Of a stretch of DNA of 50,094 nt, positions 42,561-50,094 are shown in pieces. The stretch is taken from contig NZ_JADEWH010000024.1 in the NCBI RefSeq assembly GCF_015207755.1, positions 1-50,094 on the forward strand, written 5' to 3'. Source of the DNA: Nodularia sp. LEGE 06071 (GTDB taxonomy: Bacteria > Cyanobacteriota > Cyanobacteriia > Cyanobacteriales > Nostocaceae). Position numbers and translations under genes: made by a program. Numbering within the stretch: position 1 is the first letter of the stretch; each line of letters starts with the position of its first letter. Under the pieces are notes generated by a model that saw nothing but the letters and a program-made list of their open reading frames with translations, was not told where the DNA came from and made no database searches.

Positions 42561-43799
42561 TTAACAACCCCGTAGGCGAGTTTTTTCGTAATAAAGAGGA
42601 ACCAATTGCTGCTGTGGTTCAGGTTGGGGGAATTTATGAATTTTTGCCAAAGATTTGACAATTTTCGCCTCAGAAACCCCGAAAATACTCAATACCGATT
42701 GTTCTGGTATGGTAAGGAGATTTTTCGCAATCTGAAGCATACAAATGTCAGTATTGCCAAAATATTTACGATGCTTAATAGTTGCTTGAATTTGATTAAT
42801 CAGCGCCAGTCCTGTAAACTTGATGACTCGCACAATAAAATCACTCTGATACTCCAAAATCATGGGAAAAGCATTCAGATAAGCCCGAATTAACGCCAGT
42901 AATGAAGGTTGCAGTACCTCTAAGGGTGTCATGGCTAAATGCAGCGATTCTTCTAACTCAATGGTATGATCTACCACCAAACTGGAAAGCCAAATCCCTA
43001 AATAGCTGGCGATGAGAGTACCCAAATCAAAGGCTGGATCTCCCCAACCACAAGCTTCCCAATCAATCAATTTAATTAAACAATTATCTAGCTGATCCCA
43101 ACGAGAATGAATTAAGATGTTATTTAAGTTAAGGTCATTGTGAGTCAAGCAGCAAGGTTGCCATTCATAAGCCAAATCTGCGATCGCTGATTCTAAACTC
43201 TCATAACGTTGATAGAGAAGGTAGAATTTTAACGCCTCAGTCGGAACTGTACCAAATATTTCTGGGCTAATAGAATCTACCCCTTGCGCCGGATTGTAAA
43301 AGCTATAGCGAAACTGTCCTTCAGGCGCAGTCGCCATAAAGTTACGATATTCTCGATGTTGAAAAGTCGCCCGATGTAGTCCCGCTACTGTCGTACCAAT
43401 GGCGCTAGCAATTTCAGGCGGGAAAATATCATTGTGGCGATAAAATTCACCGAGTTCGGAATATTCACTTAAATAATTACGGATAAGTATCGAATTTTCT
43501 TCGTCAAAATGTAGTATTAATGGTGCGATAGCTGAAATGTTTCCTAGAACCGGAAACTGTTGCAGCAATTGGAAAAACAGCCATTCATTAAAAAACTCCT
43601 GGGGAGTTCCATCATTTTCAACATGAAGTTTTTGTTTAACCAGCAGTTTTTGATTACCTGCTAAAGTCACTAGTAAATTTAAATTCTGCGGACTACTTTT
43701 TAGCAAGTCATCTTTATTTGATGCTCCATCTTCTGAGCAACATAGACCTGCTTCTTGCAGATACTGGATAACGTTGTGAGAAGACAGTGATAATAACAT
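42561..43799 (-). CDS. APH-like phosphotransferase paired with HopA1-family protein
   Basis: A 412-residue protein with the aminoglycoside phosphotransferase/choline kinase fold. The catalytic loop is CCLTHNDLNLNNILIHS (H-x-D-x4-N) and the metal-binding motif is LIKLIDWEACGWGDPAFDLG; the N-lobe lysine region is LLVKQKLHVENDG. Homologues beside HopA1-family genes (LxmK, SprPT, TvaC) phosphorylate Ser/Thr of precursor peptides in class V lanthipeptide and thioamitide synthesis. A small-molecule kinase is the alternative. The C-terminal 40 residues (KFPQPEPQQQLVPLYYEK) look disordered. No clear ribosome site precedes the ATG. Confidence 0.8.
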   Translation of the reverse strand: MLLSLSSHNVIQYLQEAGLCCSEDGASNKDDLLKSSPQNLNLLVTLAGNQKLLVKQKLHVENDGTPQEFFNEWLFFQLLQQFPVLGNISAIAPLILHFDEENSILIRNYLSEYSELGEFYRHNDIFPPEIASAIGTTVAGLHRATFQHREYRNFMATAPEGQFRYSFYNPAQGVDSISPEIFGTVPTEALKFYLLYQRYESLESAIADLAYEWQPCCLTHNDLNLNNILIHSRWDQLDNCLIKLIDWEACGWGDPAFDLGTLIASYLGIWLSSLVVDHTIELEESLHLAMTPLEVLQPSLLALIRAYLNAFPMILEYQSDFIVRVIKFTGLALINQIQATIKHRKYFGNTDICMLQIAKNLLTIPEQSVLSIFGVSEAKIVKSLAKIHKFPQPEPQQQLVPLYYEKTRLRGC

Positions 43800-44523
43800 A
43801 TGCTATGTCCTACTTCGTAAAATTGCTGATAAAATTACCATTAATTGAGATGAATTAGCTTTAGCAGTTTCGGTAGACAGCAACAATTGCTTCCATATAT
43901 TAATATCTCATTTGTCAGATTAAAACCTGCCATTATGGCAAGATAAGTTGAATTTTTACTTTAGATTACGCTGCTAATCACTATAAAATATTTAAATTTA
44001 ACTACCGATAAACAACAAATAAACACCTACCTAGAGATGGATATTATCGGATTTAAGCATTGATTCTTCACTGAGGTTTTTTACTTTTATTGATATGATG
44101 CTGCCAAATAAAGTAGTCATCACAACAATTCATCTCATTTTCAGTGCGGTTGACCATTCACTAATTAGTATTCTCAATAGGTAGAGTAGAATCACTGAGA
44201 TCCTCAACACCGGGAAAATTATATACAGTCTTATTTTTATTTATCATCACCAACTCAAAAAAACCGGATGTTTTCCGCCGTTAGTCATTATTTTGTGACC
44301 AAATATTAATCATCTATATTGCCGAACCGCTGTAATGTTACATTTGCCACCAAAACAAGTACTGGGAGAGAGAGAAAGAAGTGAAATGAGGGAGGCAATA
44401 CTGAAACGCAACAGCTTAGTTCTTTATCTCGTGACAAATCTAACGTTATATAGTATAAATGTATTGTAAAAAATAATTTACTTTGAGTGGAATATCTACT
44501 TAAAAACTGGATGAGGATAATGA
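43800..44523. other. 724-base intergenic region upstream of the kinase gene
   Basis: AT-rich, with no long frame. It contains the short leftward frame at 44161-44247, a TGCCATTATGGCA palindrome at 43928-43940 that could be an operator for the kinase gene, TATAGT/TATAAA sequences at about 44450-44458, and a purine-rich run (GGGAGAGAGAGAAAGAAGTG) near 44363. Its length and the leftward genes on both sides suggest a regulated promoter and possibly a precursor peptide gene. Confidence 0.4.
44161..44247 (-). CDS. candidate 28-residue peptide upstream of the kinase/HopA1 genes
   Basis: Leftward ATG at 44247 to TAG at 44161. The peptide starts MINKNKTVYNFPGVED and ends LSDSTLPIENTN: a basic start followed by a Ser/Thr- and Asp-rich end, with no Cys. 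Only a weak GAG lies before the ATG, and an in-frame stop 12 codons upstream bounds the frame. It is listed because it is the best leftward short frame in the gap in front of the APH/HopA1 pair, where a RiPP precursor could be encoded. The lack of Cys argues against an ordinary lanthionine peptide. It may be a chance frame. Confidence 0.25.
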   Translation of the reverse strand: MINKNKTVYNFPGVEDLSDSTLPIENTN

Positions 44524-44844
44524 TTATCTACCGATAAGCAATTGATTCACCATGAAGGTCAATGCCAACATCCCCAAAATTACCATCAATCCCGCCGGCA
44601 TAAACTTACGTGTTTTAGCTAATCTCAATGCAAAGAAAATTACTAAACTTACGGTAACCAAAACTGCTAAAATCAAAGCCCAGGCTTGACCTTGAATTTG
44701 AAAGTAAGCAGCTAAAATTAGTAAAAAACCACTAATAATACCACTAAAAAGCGAAACTTGACTATTAGCCTTAATGTAGCCGATGATGCCACCAATAATC
44801 GCTAAAATGCCATAAGTAAGTGCAGCAATTATACTTGAATTCAT
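44524..44844 (-). CDS. TMEM14-family small membrane protein
   Basis: A 106-residue protein with four hydrophobic spans (ALTYGILAIIGGIIGYIKA, LFSGIISGFLLILAAYF, WALILAVLVTVSLVIFFAL and GLMVILGMLALTFMV) and the GG-x-x-GY-x-K-A pattern and FMPAGLM sequence of the TMEM14/UPF0136 family. Plant chloroplast members (FAX proteins) export fatty acids, so a lipid role is possible but unproven. The start is ATG 44844, with GAGG 8 bases upstream, rather than 44901. It is divergent from the DUF815 gene by 87 bases. Confidence 0.85.
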   Translation of the reverse strand: MNSSIIAALTYGILAIIGGIIGYIKANSQVSLFSGIISGFLLILAAYFQIQGQAWALILAVLVTVSLVIFFALRLAKTRKFMPAGLMVILGMLALTFMVNQLLIGR

Positions 44845-44931
44845 TGTTAAAACCTCTGGAGATTCTGATTTTGCTGCCAGAGTCGGCAGACATTCGACCA
44901 TAGCCCTTTAGCTCAACTACCCAGTTAATTG

Positions 44932-46341
44932 ATGGATAATCCAGCAATGCCAAAAGCCAGTAGTTCATCCTATAGCCATAGCCAGGTACAATTCCTCCAA
45001 TGTCAAGCAGCATCACTTTTACTCTACCAATCTGTCATGCAAAGCGAAGCGGGGATCGCATTCCTTGACCTGTTGCAAGCTATACGCTACACTGATGCCG
45101 ATGCACGGAGTTGTCTTAAAGCCTATGGTAGTTATTTTTATGCCTTAACTGCTAGATATCAAAATTGGGAGGACTACCTCATTACTCAAATTCTGATCTC
45201 TGATAATCCTTTTAGTAGGCTAGCTCAACAGCAAGATTTTGAGGATTTACCCCGTGCTTTAATAGCCGCAGTTGAGCATGATTTACAGGCGTTGCAAAAT
45301 CTTTATGAATGTAGCAGTGCTTCTTTGAGCGAGTGGGTACAAACTGTCGCCCATTTACCCATTTCACCTGTTGTCTGGTACAAAAAACCAAATATCAGCA
45401 TAGAGACAAAGTTAATCGTGTTCCTACAAAAGTTAGATAATTGGGGTGATGCTGTAGAAGAGTTAGCAGCTTATTATCGTCAGTTCGGCACGGGCTTATT
45501 TGCAGAATATCACGCTTTGCGCTGGCAAGAAAGTAAGTTTGTGGGCATTAGGCATTCTGATCCCATCCAGCTGAATACTCTGGTGGGTTACGAGTCTCAG
45601 CAAGAAACTTTAATCAAAAATACAGAATTTTTATTATCAGGAGAGGTAGCACTGCACATACTACTTTACGGTAGTCGGGGGTCGGGAAAATCTTCCTTGG
45701 TAAAAGCTTTGTTAAATGAGTATGGACAGCAGAATCTCCGCTTGCTGGAAGTCGCTAAATCTGACTTGCAGGATTTACCAAAAATTGTCGAACAGTTGCG
45801 GGGAGTACCACAGAAATTTATTATCTTTGTCGATGACCTTTCCTTTGAAGAAGATGATGATGCTTTTAAAGCACTGAAGGTAGTTTTAGAAGGAAATTTA
45901 ACTGCACGTCCCCAAAATGTAGTTGTCTATGCTACCTCCAATCGCCGCCACTTGATTCGGGAGTATTTCGTAGATCGACCAACGCCCAAGGATAACAACG
46001 AAATCCATGCCTGGGATACAATGCAGGAAAAGCTATCATTTAGCGATCGCTTTGGTCTCACTCTCACCTTTGAACCAGCCGATCAGAAAACTTATGTAAA
46101 AATTGTCCACCATCTAGCAGCCCAAGCCAAAATTAATATTACTCCAGAAGATTTAGAATATCAAGCATTACAATGGGCAACTCGCCACAATGGTCGTTCT
46201 GGACGTACAGCCAGGCAGTTTATTGATTTTTTAAAAGCAGATTTAGCACTATCTCATTCCCATACACATCCATCTCATCCCTCAGAGAATAAAACATCAA
46301 AAAAACAACAACTTAAAATCGATGATCAACCTGTCCTCTAG
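44932..46341 (+). CDS. DUF815-family AAA+ ATPase
   Basis: A 469-residue protein. The N-terminal 200 residues are helical and cyanobacterium-like (LLLYQSVMQSEAGIAFLDLL). The DUF815 ATPase domain follows, with LVGYESQQETLIKNTEFLLS, Walker A in LLYGSRGSGKSSLVKALL (about residue 247), Walker B in KFIIFVDDLSFEEDD, and the sensor region YATSNRRHLIREYFVDRP with LSFSDRFGLTLTFEP. The C-terminus is Lys/His/Ser-rich. The start is ATG 44932, after a TTG at 44929. DUF815 proteins have no agreed function; this one is 133 bases upstream of a TerB-C-like gene in the same direction. Confidence 0.85.
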   Translation: MDNPAMPKASSSSYSHSQVQFLQCQAASLLLYQSVMQSEAGIAFLDLLQAIRYTDADARSCLKAYGSYFYALTARYQNWEDYLITQILISDNPFSRLAQQQDFEDLPRALIAAVEHDLQALQNLYECSSASLSEWVQTVAHLPISPVVWYKKPNISIETKLIVFLQKLDNWGDAVEELAAYYRQFGTGLFAEYHALRWQESKFVGIRHSDPIQLNTLVGYESQQETLIKNTEFLLSGEVALHILLYGSRGSGKSSLVKALLNEYGQQNLRLLEVAKSDLQDLPKIVEQLRGVPQKFIIFVDDLSFEEDDDAFKALKVVLEGNLTARPQNVVVYATSNRRHLIREYFVDRPTPKDNNEIHAWDTMQEKLSFSDRFGLTLTFEPADQKTYVKIVHHLAAQAKINITPEDLEYQALQWATRHNGRSGRTARQFIDFLKADLALSHSHTHPSHPSENKTSKKQQLKIDDQPVL

Positions 46342-46474
46342 GCTTTTTTACTATTTGACTCTTGCCTGGGGATACTAGTTATAAAATTAATTAGTTTGTG
46401 ATGATTTTTTATTCCCCCACAAATTGTACAAATACTTAAAATTAAAGCTTTCTCAATCATAGTAATCAGTCGTA

Positions 46475-47803
46475 ATGGCATTAACAACTACCTATTCTGA
46501 TAACTCAACGACGCTAAAAAAAACCAATATGCAATCAGCAATGATCAGCAATCGATATATTCTAGGCATAGTTGCCTTTAGTGTGAGTTTTGGCATTAGT
46601 CTCGTCCCAAACTGGGATTTGAATCAAGCCTTGATCACAGGTATAATTACTATACTTGCTACCTATGCGGCAGCATTATTTATAGATAAGCGTCGTAGCA
46701 ATTATGAAATGCTGGTTTTAAGTTCCCACCGCAAGCGAATCAAAGAAATGGAGGGACTTAAACTCCGCCTTGTCAAAGAAATTAACCAAATAGAAGAGCA
46801 TCGAAACTTATTATATGCAGAGTCTAAAAAACTAGAAAATCAAATATTAGATTGCCGAAATCAAAGAGATAGTATACATCGAGATTTAGGCATATTTGCT
46901 GGACAAAAAAAGCAATTAGAAACCGAAAGTATTAACTTAATTGCTGAAATCAAAATTCTCGAACAAAATCAAGCAGAACTGCATCATGCTTTTTCTCAAC
47001 TCACAACCGAAAAACGTCGCCTGGATTTGAACTGTAATACATCTCGTGCTGAAATTATGCAGTTGCAAAATCAAATTGGCGGACTCCAGCAAGACAAACA
47101 AGAACTTGAGACTAATGTCAGTCTGCTAGGTAGACTAAAACCCCAACTAGAGGAAAAAATGTATGAACTGCGAATTGAAATCCAAGAACTAGAAACCGAA
47201 ACTAACCAGCAGAAGCAATTGTTAGTATCTACAAAAACTGAAAGGGAAAATTTAGCCGAAAATCTCAATTACTTACAAACTAAAATCGCAGAAAAGCAAT
47301 CAGAATTACAGCAAATCGAAGCACAATCCTTTTTATTGCAATCCGAACGAGACTTATTGCAGAGTCAAGTTTGGGAATTACTCCAACAAACAGAAACATT
47401 AAATCAAGAAGTCTTACCTGAAGATTTCCATGAAAATGCAAATGATTTGTTTTCTTTTACAGAATTAATTGATTCCTCCGATTCAATAGATACAACAGTA
47501 ATTTTACCTAAAGAATGGAATAATTTTTTAGAAATCCTCCCCAATCATGAAATCCAGGTGTTAAAAGCCATAGTAGAACAAGATAACCCCAAGGTAATTA
47601 TTAAACAAATTGCCGAAGCCAATATTACTATGCCAAATCTATTAATTGATTCTATAAATGAACACGCCAATGATACTATTGGAGAATTAATCATTGAACC
47701 TAGTTTGGAAATTCCTGAAGTGTATCAAGAGCATATATTAAATGCCAGAAAAATGCTGGCTATGTATGAAAACCTCATAGCTAGACAAGCTTCATCAAAT
47801 TAA
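46475..47803 (+). CDS. membrane-anchored coiled-coil protein with TerB-C-like C-terminal domain
   Basis: A 442-residue protein. Two hydrophobic spans (about 28-42 IVAFSVSFGISLV and 50-69 ALITGIITILATYAAALFI) make a hairpin anchor near the N-terminus. A very long coiled coil follows from about residue 85 to 315 (LRLVKEINQIEEHRNLLYAE and on), then an acidic linker. The C-terminal domain from about 340, KEWNNFLEILPNHEIQVLKA and on to ARKMLAMYENLIA, resembles TerB-C. TerB-C proteins occur with TerB-N, helicase and P-loop ATPase genes in stress or defence-type systems; the DUF2791 ATPase gene here follows directly. The function is inferred only. Confidence 0.7.
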   Translation: MALTTTYSDNSTTLKKTNMQSAMISNRYILGIVAFSVSFGISLVPNWDLNQALITGIITILATYAAALFIDKRRSNYEMLVLSSHRKRIKEMEGLKLRLVKEINQIEEHRNLLYAESKKLENQILDCRNQRDSIHRDLGIFAGQKKQLETESINLIAEIKILEQNQAELHHAFSQLTTEKRRLDLNCNTSRAEIMQLQNQIGGLQQDKQELETNVSLLGRLKPQLEEKMYELRIEIQELETETNQQKQLLVSTKTERENLAENLNYLQTKIAEKQSELQQIEAQSFLLQSERDLLQSQVWELLQQTETLNQEVLPEDFHENANDLFSFTELIDSSDSIDTTVILPKEWNNFLEILPNHEIQVLKAIVEQDNPKVIIKQIAEANITMPNLLIDSINEHANDTIGELIIEPSLEIPEVYQEHILNARKMLAMYENLIARQASSN

Positions 47804-47804
47804 A

Positions 47805-47878
47805 GTAGGTTGGGTTTCTTTCCAAGCCACGTACTACGAGTCGGGAAACCCGCCCAACGCAGTGGCTCCCCAATCTAC
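47805..47878. repeat. GTAGGTTGGG palindromic repeat
   Basis: GTAGGTTGGG (47805-47814) pairs with CCCAATCTAC (47869-47878) with one wobble, and GTTGGGTTTC with GGAAACCCGCCCAAC inside, giving nested alternative stems. This GTTGGGTTTC type is a common cyanobacterial intergenic repeat. It lies between the TerB-C-like and DUF2791 genes and may lower read-through. Confidence 0.65.
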
Positions 47879-47969
47879 CAAAATACATTTTATTAGAAGT
47901 ATTAATGCAAAATTAATATTCAGTGTATCTCCTATACCTCTGCGTTGAAAATGCAATTAAATAAACTAT

Positions 47970-49295
47970 ATGGCTAAACTCAAAATTTCTAAAAAAATTT
48001 CTACTGCTTTAATCAACTCTCTCGGCGCAGGAGTAGTACCGAGAACAGGAGTTGAGCATATTGCAGTGGGGCGAGAAAAAGAACTTCAAAGCCTATTTCA
48101 AAATCTCGATGACATCGCAGAAGGTGTATCAGCATTTCGGTTTATCATTGGTAACTATGGCTCAGGTAAAAGCTTCATCCTCCAACTAATTCGCAACCGC
48201 GCTATGGAGCAAGGTTTTGTGGTAGCTGATGCTGATTTATCTTCCTCACGCCGGTTAGCAGGAACCCACAATGAAGGTTTAGCAACTTATCGCGAATTAA
48301 TGAGCCACTTGGCGACAAAAACTCGTCCTGATGGTGGTGCTTTAGTTTCCATTTTGGAAGGATGGATTAATAAAATTCAACAAGAAGTTGTCAAAGAAAC
48401 AAATTTGCGTCCTAATGACGATGGTTTTGATGACAAAGTTGAAGCTAAAATCAGAGAAGTAGTGCTGTATATTGAAGATTTAGTACATGGTTTTGATTTT
48501 GGTAGTGTAATTATTGCTTATTGGCGTGGCTATCGGTTAGATGATGATGATTTAAAAAATGCAGCTATGCGTTGGTTGCGGGGAGAATTCAATACTAAAA
48601 CTGAATCGAAAGCAGCGTTAGGAGTTCGGGTAATTATTGATGATGATAGTTGGTATGACTACATCAAACTATTTGCTAAGTTTGTGGCGGAGATTGGGTA
48701 TAAAGGACTGTTAGTTTTAGTTGATGAAGCTGTAAATCTATACCAAATATCAACTACAGTCACCCGTGAAAGGAATTATAACAGACTGCTAACCATGTTT
48801 AATGACACCATGCAATGCAAAGCCGAACATCTGGGCATTTTTATTGGTGGGACAACCAGGTTTTTAGAAGACCCCAATCGGGGACTTTTTGCAGACCAAG
48901 CTTGGCGCAGACGCACAAAAGAAAGCCGTTTTGCTACACAGTCAGGTGTTCAGGAAAATTCAGGGACAGTCATCCGCCTTAACCCATTGAGTGAAGGAGA
49001 AATTCTCACACTTTTGCAACGCTTAACTGAGATTCATGCACTCAATTTTGGTTATGAGCAAGTTTTGAAGAATCCTGAGTTAAAGGATTTTGTCCAAGAA
49101 ATTGTCTCTCGTTTGGGTGCGGAAGCTTTACTTACACCAGGGGAAATTGTCCGGGATTTTATTAGTTTGTTAAATATCCTGCATCAAAATCCAGGAATGG
49201 CTTTTAGTGAACTAATTCATGGTTCTAAATTTCAGCCCACTGTTATGGGGAAAGATGCTGATGAGGATGATAATGCAGCAGAGTTTAGTTTGTGA
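47970..49295 (+). CDS. DUF2791-type P-loop ATPase (BrxC/BrxD-like)
   Basis: A 441-residue ATPase. Start IALINSLGAGVVPRTGVEHI-like region (STALINSLGAGVVPRTGVEH), AVGREKEL, then Walker A in FIIGNYGSGKSFILQLIRNR (about residue 60-75). DADLSSSRRLAGTHNEGLAT follows, and Walker B is in GLLVLVDEAVNLYQI. GIFIGGTTRFLEDPNRGLF and an LTPGEIVRDFISLLNIL end the conserved core. The acidic tail is DADEDDNAAEFSL. This is the P-loop family of BREX BrxD-like proteins and of TerB-linked helicase systems. No BREX methylase or phosphatase and no helicase lies in the window; the direction of the gene leaves room for partners to the right, but an IS element intervenes. Confidence 0.88.
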   Translation: MAKLKISKKISTALINSLGAGVVPRTGVEHIAVGREKELQSLFQNLDDIAEGVSAFRFIIGNYGSGKSFILQLIRNRAMEQGFVVADADLSSSRRLAGTHNEGLATYRELMSHLATKTRPDGGALVSILEGWINKIQQEVVKETNLRPNDDGFDDKVEAKIREVVLYIEDLVHGFDFGSVIIAYWRGYRLDDDDLKNAAMRWLRGEFNTKTESKAALGVRVIIDDDSWYDYIKLFAKFVAEIGYKGLLVLVDEAVNLYQISTTVTRERNYNRLLTMFNDTMQCKAEHLGIFIGGTTRFLEDPNRGLFADQAWRRRTKESRFATQSGVQENSGTVIRLNPLSEGEILTLLQRLTEIHALNFGYEQVLKNPELKDFVQEIVSRLGAEALLTPGEIVRDFISLLNILHQNPGMAFSELIHGSKFQPTVMGKDADEDDNAAEFSL

Positions 49296-49701
49296 ATATT
49301 GTTATACCAATTATTTGTGAGGCTGCATATTATTTCGACCCCACCCCTAACCCCTTCCCGCAAGCGAGGAGGGGAACTGGATTTCTAGTTAAATTCTATT
49401 TATACATCTTTATATTAAATTGGTATTATTTCCTAACGTATCAATATTAAAACCCGAATAAGTTATTAAAAGTTAAACAAAGGTAATTAATGCAATTCAC
49501 TTCTTAATCAAAGGCTTAAGCATCTATTTGAGACGCTACGCGTTAGCGGAACTTACGCCTACGGCATACTACGTATTAGCGGAGCTTTAGCGTTAGCGAT
49601 ACACTACAAACCTGTAATTATTTACGCTAAGATAGGAACCTGAAATCAATGAATCAAGCAGTAACCGCTATTCTCTATTTCAAACATTGGAGATTTTTAG
49701 A
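49296..49701. repeat. repeat-rich intergenic region
   Basis: No gene is seen in these 406 bases. ATACCAATT (49304-49312) and AATTGGTAT (49418-49426) are exact inverted repeats bounding 123 bases that enclose a CCCCACCCCTAACCCCTTCCCGC module, which looks like a miniature element. From about 49530 to 49600 there are several variants of GACGCTACGCGTTAGCGGA, GTATTAGCGGAGC and CGTTAGCG, members of the dispersed palindromic repeat family. Confidence 0.55.
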
Positions 49702-49992
49702 ATGAAATGGACGCTTGAAGAAGCCAAAAAACAGCTATCCTCAATAATTAATGCGACAAGTCTTGAACCTCAGCTAATCTACACTCAAGAAGAATTAGTG
49801 GCTGCAATTGTAGACCCTGAGCTTTTTCAAGAATTTTTAAACTGGCGACAAAACGCTGGGAAAATATCTCTAGATCAAGTATTTAAACAAGTTCGGCAGT
49901 TATGCACTGAGGAAAATTATAGCTTAGAGATACCACCACGCAGCGATCGCGATAATCCTTTTACTGATATAGCAATCGCCAAGGTAATTTAA
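49702..49992 (+). CDS. Phd/YefM-like antitoxin, apparently without toxin
   Basis: A 96-residue protein beginning MKWTLEEAKKQLSSIINATS, with PQLIYTQEELVAAIVDPELF: the N-terminal DNA-binding Phd/YefM-like fold with the usual A/K-x-x-L-S-x-I/L-I helix. The C-terminus SDRDNPFTDIAIAKVI resembles the toxin-binding tail of antitoxins paired with PIN-domain toxins. The start is ATG 49702, 9 bases after GGAG, rather than TTG 49687. The toxin gene expected right after the stop is missing; only 48 bases separate it from a transposase start. Confidence 0.7.
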   Translation: MKWTLEEAKKQLSSIINATSLEPQLIYTQEELVAAIVDPELFQEFLNWRQNAGKISLDQVFKQVRQLCTEENYSLEIPPRSDRDNPFTDIAIAKVI

Positions 49993-50040
49993 GCATAGAA
50001 TGTAACAATACCTTTTTCTATGGAGGGAGGCGATCGCTAT

Positions 50041-50094
50041 ATGCCCAAGTCGTACAGTTACGACCTTCGTCAAAAGGTCATCCAAGCTATCGAA
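50041..50094 (+). mobile_element. IS630-type transposase, N-terminus (runs off the window)
   Basis: The frame from ATG 50041 reads MPKSYSYDLRQKVIQAIE up to the window edge, the characteristic start of the helix-turn-helix part of IS630-family transposases. GGAGGGAGG about 10 bases upstream and a HIP1 octamer precede it. The left inverted terminal repeat should lie within 49993-50040, but only one end is in view, so the boundary cannot be set. Confidence 0.8.

Noticed and set aside
43928-43940. TGCCATTATGGCA palindrome as a firm operator
   Set aside because: A single 13-base palindrome without a clear promoter or a regulator gene nearby is not enough; noted only within the gap entry.
44516-44530. 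GATAATGATTATC palindrome resembling a Fur box
   Set aside because: It overlaps the stop codon of the TMEM14-like gene, far from any start, so a regulatory role is unlikely.
47970-49295. Part of a complete BREX phage-defence locus
   Set aside because: Only the BrxC/BrxD-like ATPase is present; no PglX-like methylase, PglZ-like phosphatase or BrxL/BrxB gene is in the window.

Overview
The window reads as chromosome of a filamentous, probably heterocyst-forming cyanobacterium (Nostocales; Nostoc/Anabaena/Calothrix-like). Reasons: very frequent GCGATCGC (HIP1) octamers, heptanucleotide tandem repeats (AGTCAAA, GTGAATG, TAATTCG) and GCGTAGCGTCTC-type palindromic repeats between genes, phylloquinone (men) genes, sucrose synthase, an aerobic-type cobalamin set with a CbiG-CobJ fusion, and multi-domain hybrid kinases. 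No CRISPR array or tRNA was recognised. The genus is an inference.

Layout. 1-440: 5' end of a 16S rRNA gene leaving to the left, with its leader and promoter. 440-4,700: nadC, a RusA-like resolvase overlapping a REase-like nuclease, argS and a coiled-coil protein. 4,700-6,200: Lin0512-family gene, an unlisted 33-residue membrane peptide gene, a hypothetical and a MITE-like hairpin. 6,200-9,400: a ThDP enzyme plus aldehyde dehydrogenase, read as 2-oxoglutarate decarboxylase and succinic semialdehyde dehydrogenase, the cyanobacterial bypass that closes the TCA cycle. 9,770-17,800: a stress protein, then a signalling block (CHASE3-HAMP-GAF-kinase-REC3 hybrid, CheR, CheB, REC-PAS kinase). 17,795-20,040: ArsR-type regulator divergent from thioredoxin, nitroreductase and GST, with a perfect operator palindrome between. 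20,040-20,790: repeats and a 55-codon gene with a strong terminator. 20,790-28,550: corrin-ring genes cbiG-cobJ, cobI, cobH, cobG (behind a cobalamin riboswitch) and cobL, interrupted by a Panacea/RelE-like toxin-antitoxin pair. 28,600-30,000: TPR protein and Uma2 nuclease. 30,165-35,580: sucrose synthase and a GH65 phosphorylase fused to beta-phosphoglucomutase. 35,660-41,340: phylloquinone genes menF, menA, menC, menE, menI. 41,440-44,250: HopA1-family protein with an APH-like kinase, the two-part combination of class V lanthipeptide and thioamitide dehydration/lyase enzymes, plus a possible small peptide gene. 44,500-49,300: TMEM14-like protein, DUF815 ATPase, membrane-anchored coiled-coil protein with a TerB-C-like tail, and a DUF2791/BrxC-BrxD-type ATPase. 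49,300-end: repeats, an antitoxin without visible toxin, and the start of an IS630-type transposase.

The best candidates for under-described biology are the HopA1/kinase pair (41,438-43,799), the TerB-C/DUF2791/DUF815 ATPase neighbourhood (44,932-49,295) and the small genes at 5,170-5,271 and 20,396-20,563. Several starts were moved from the longest frame to match ribosome binding sites: Lin0512, cobG, Uma2, GH65, the 58-residue protein, menC, TMEM14, DUF815 and the antitoxin. All family names come from motif recognition by eye; no search was run.
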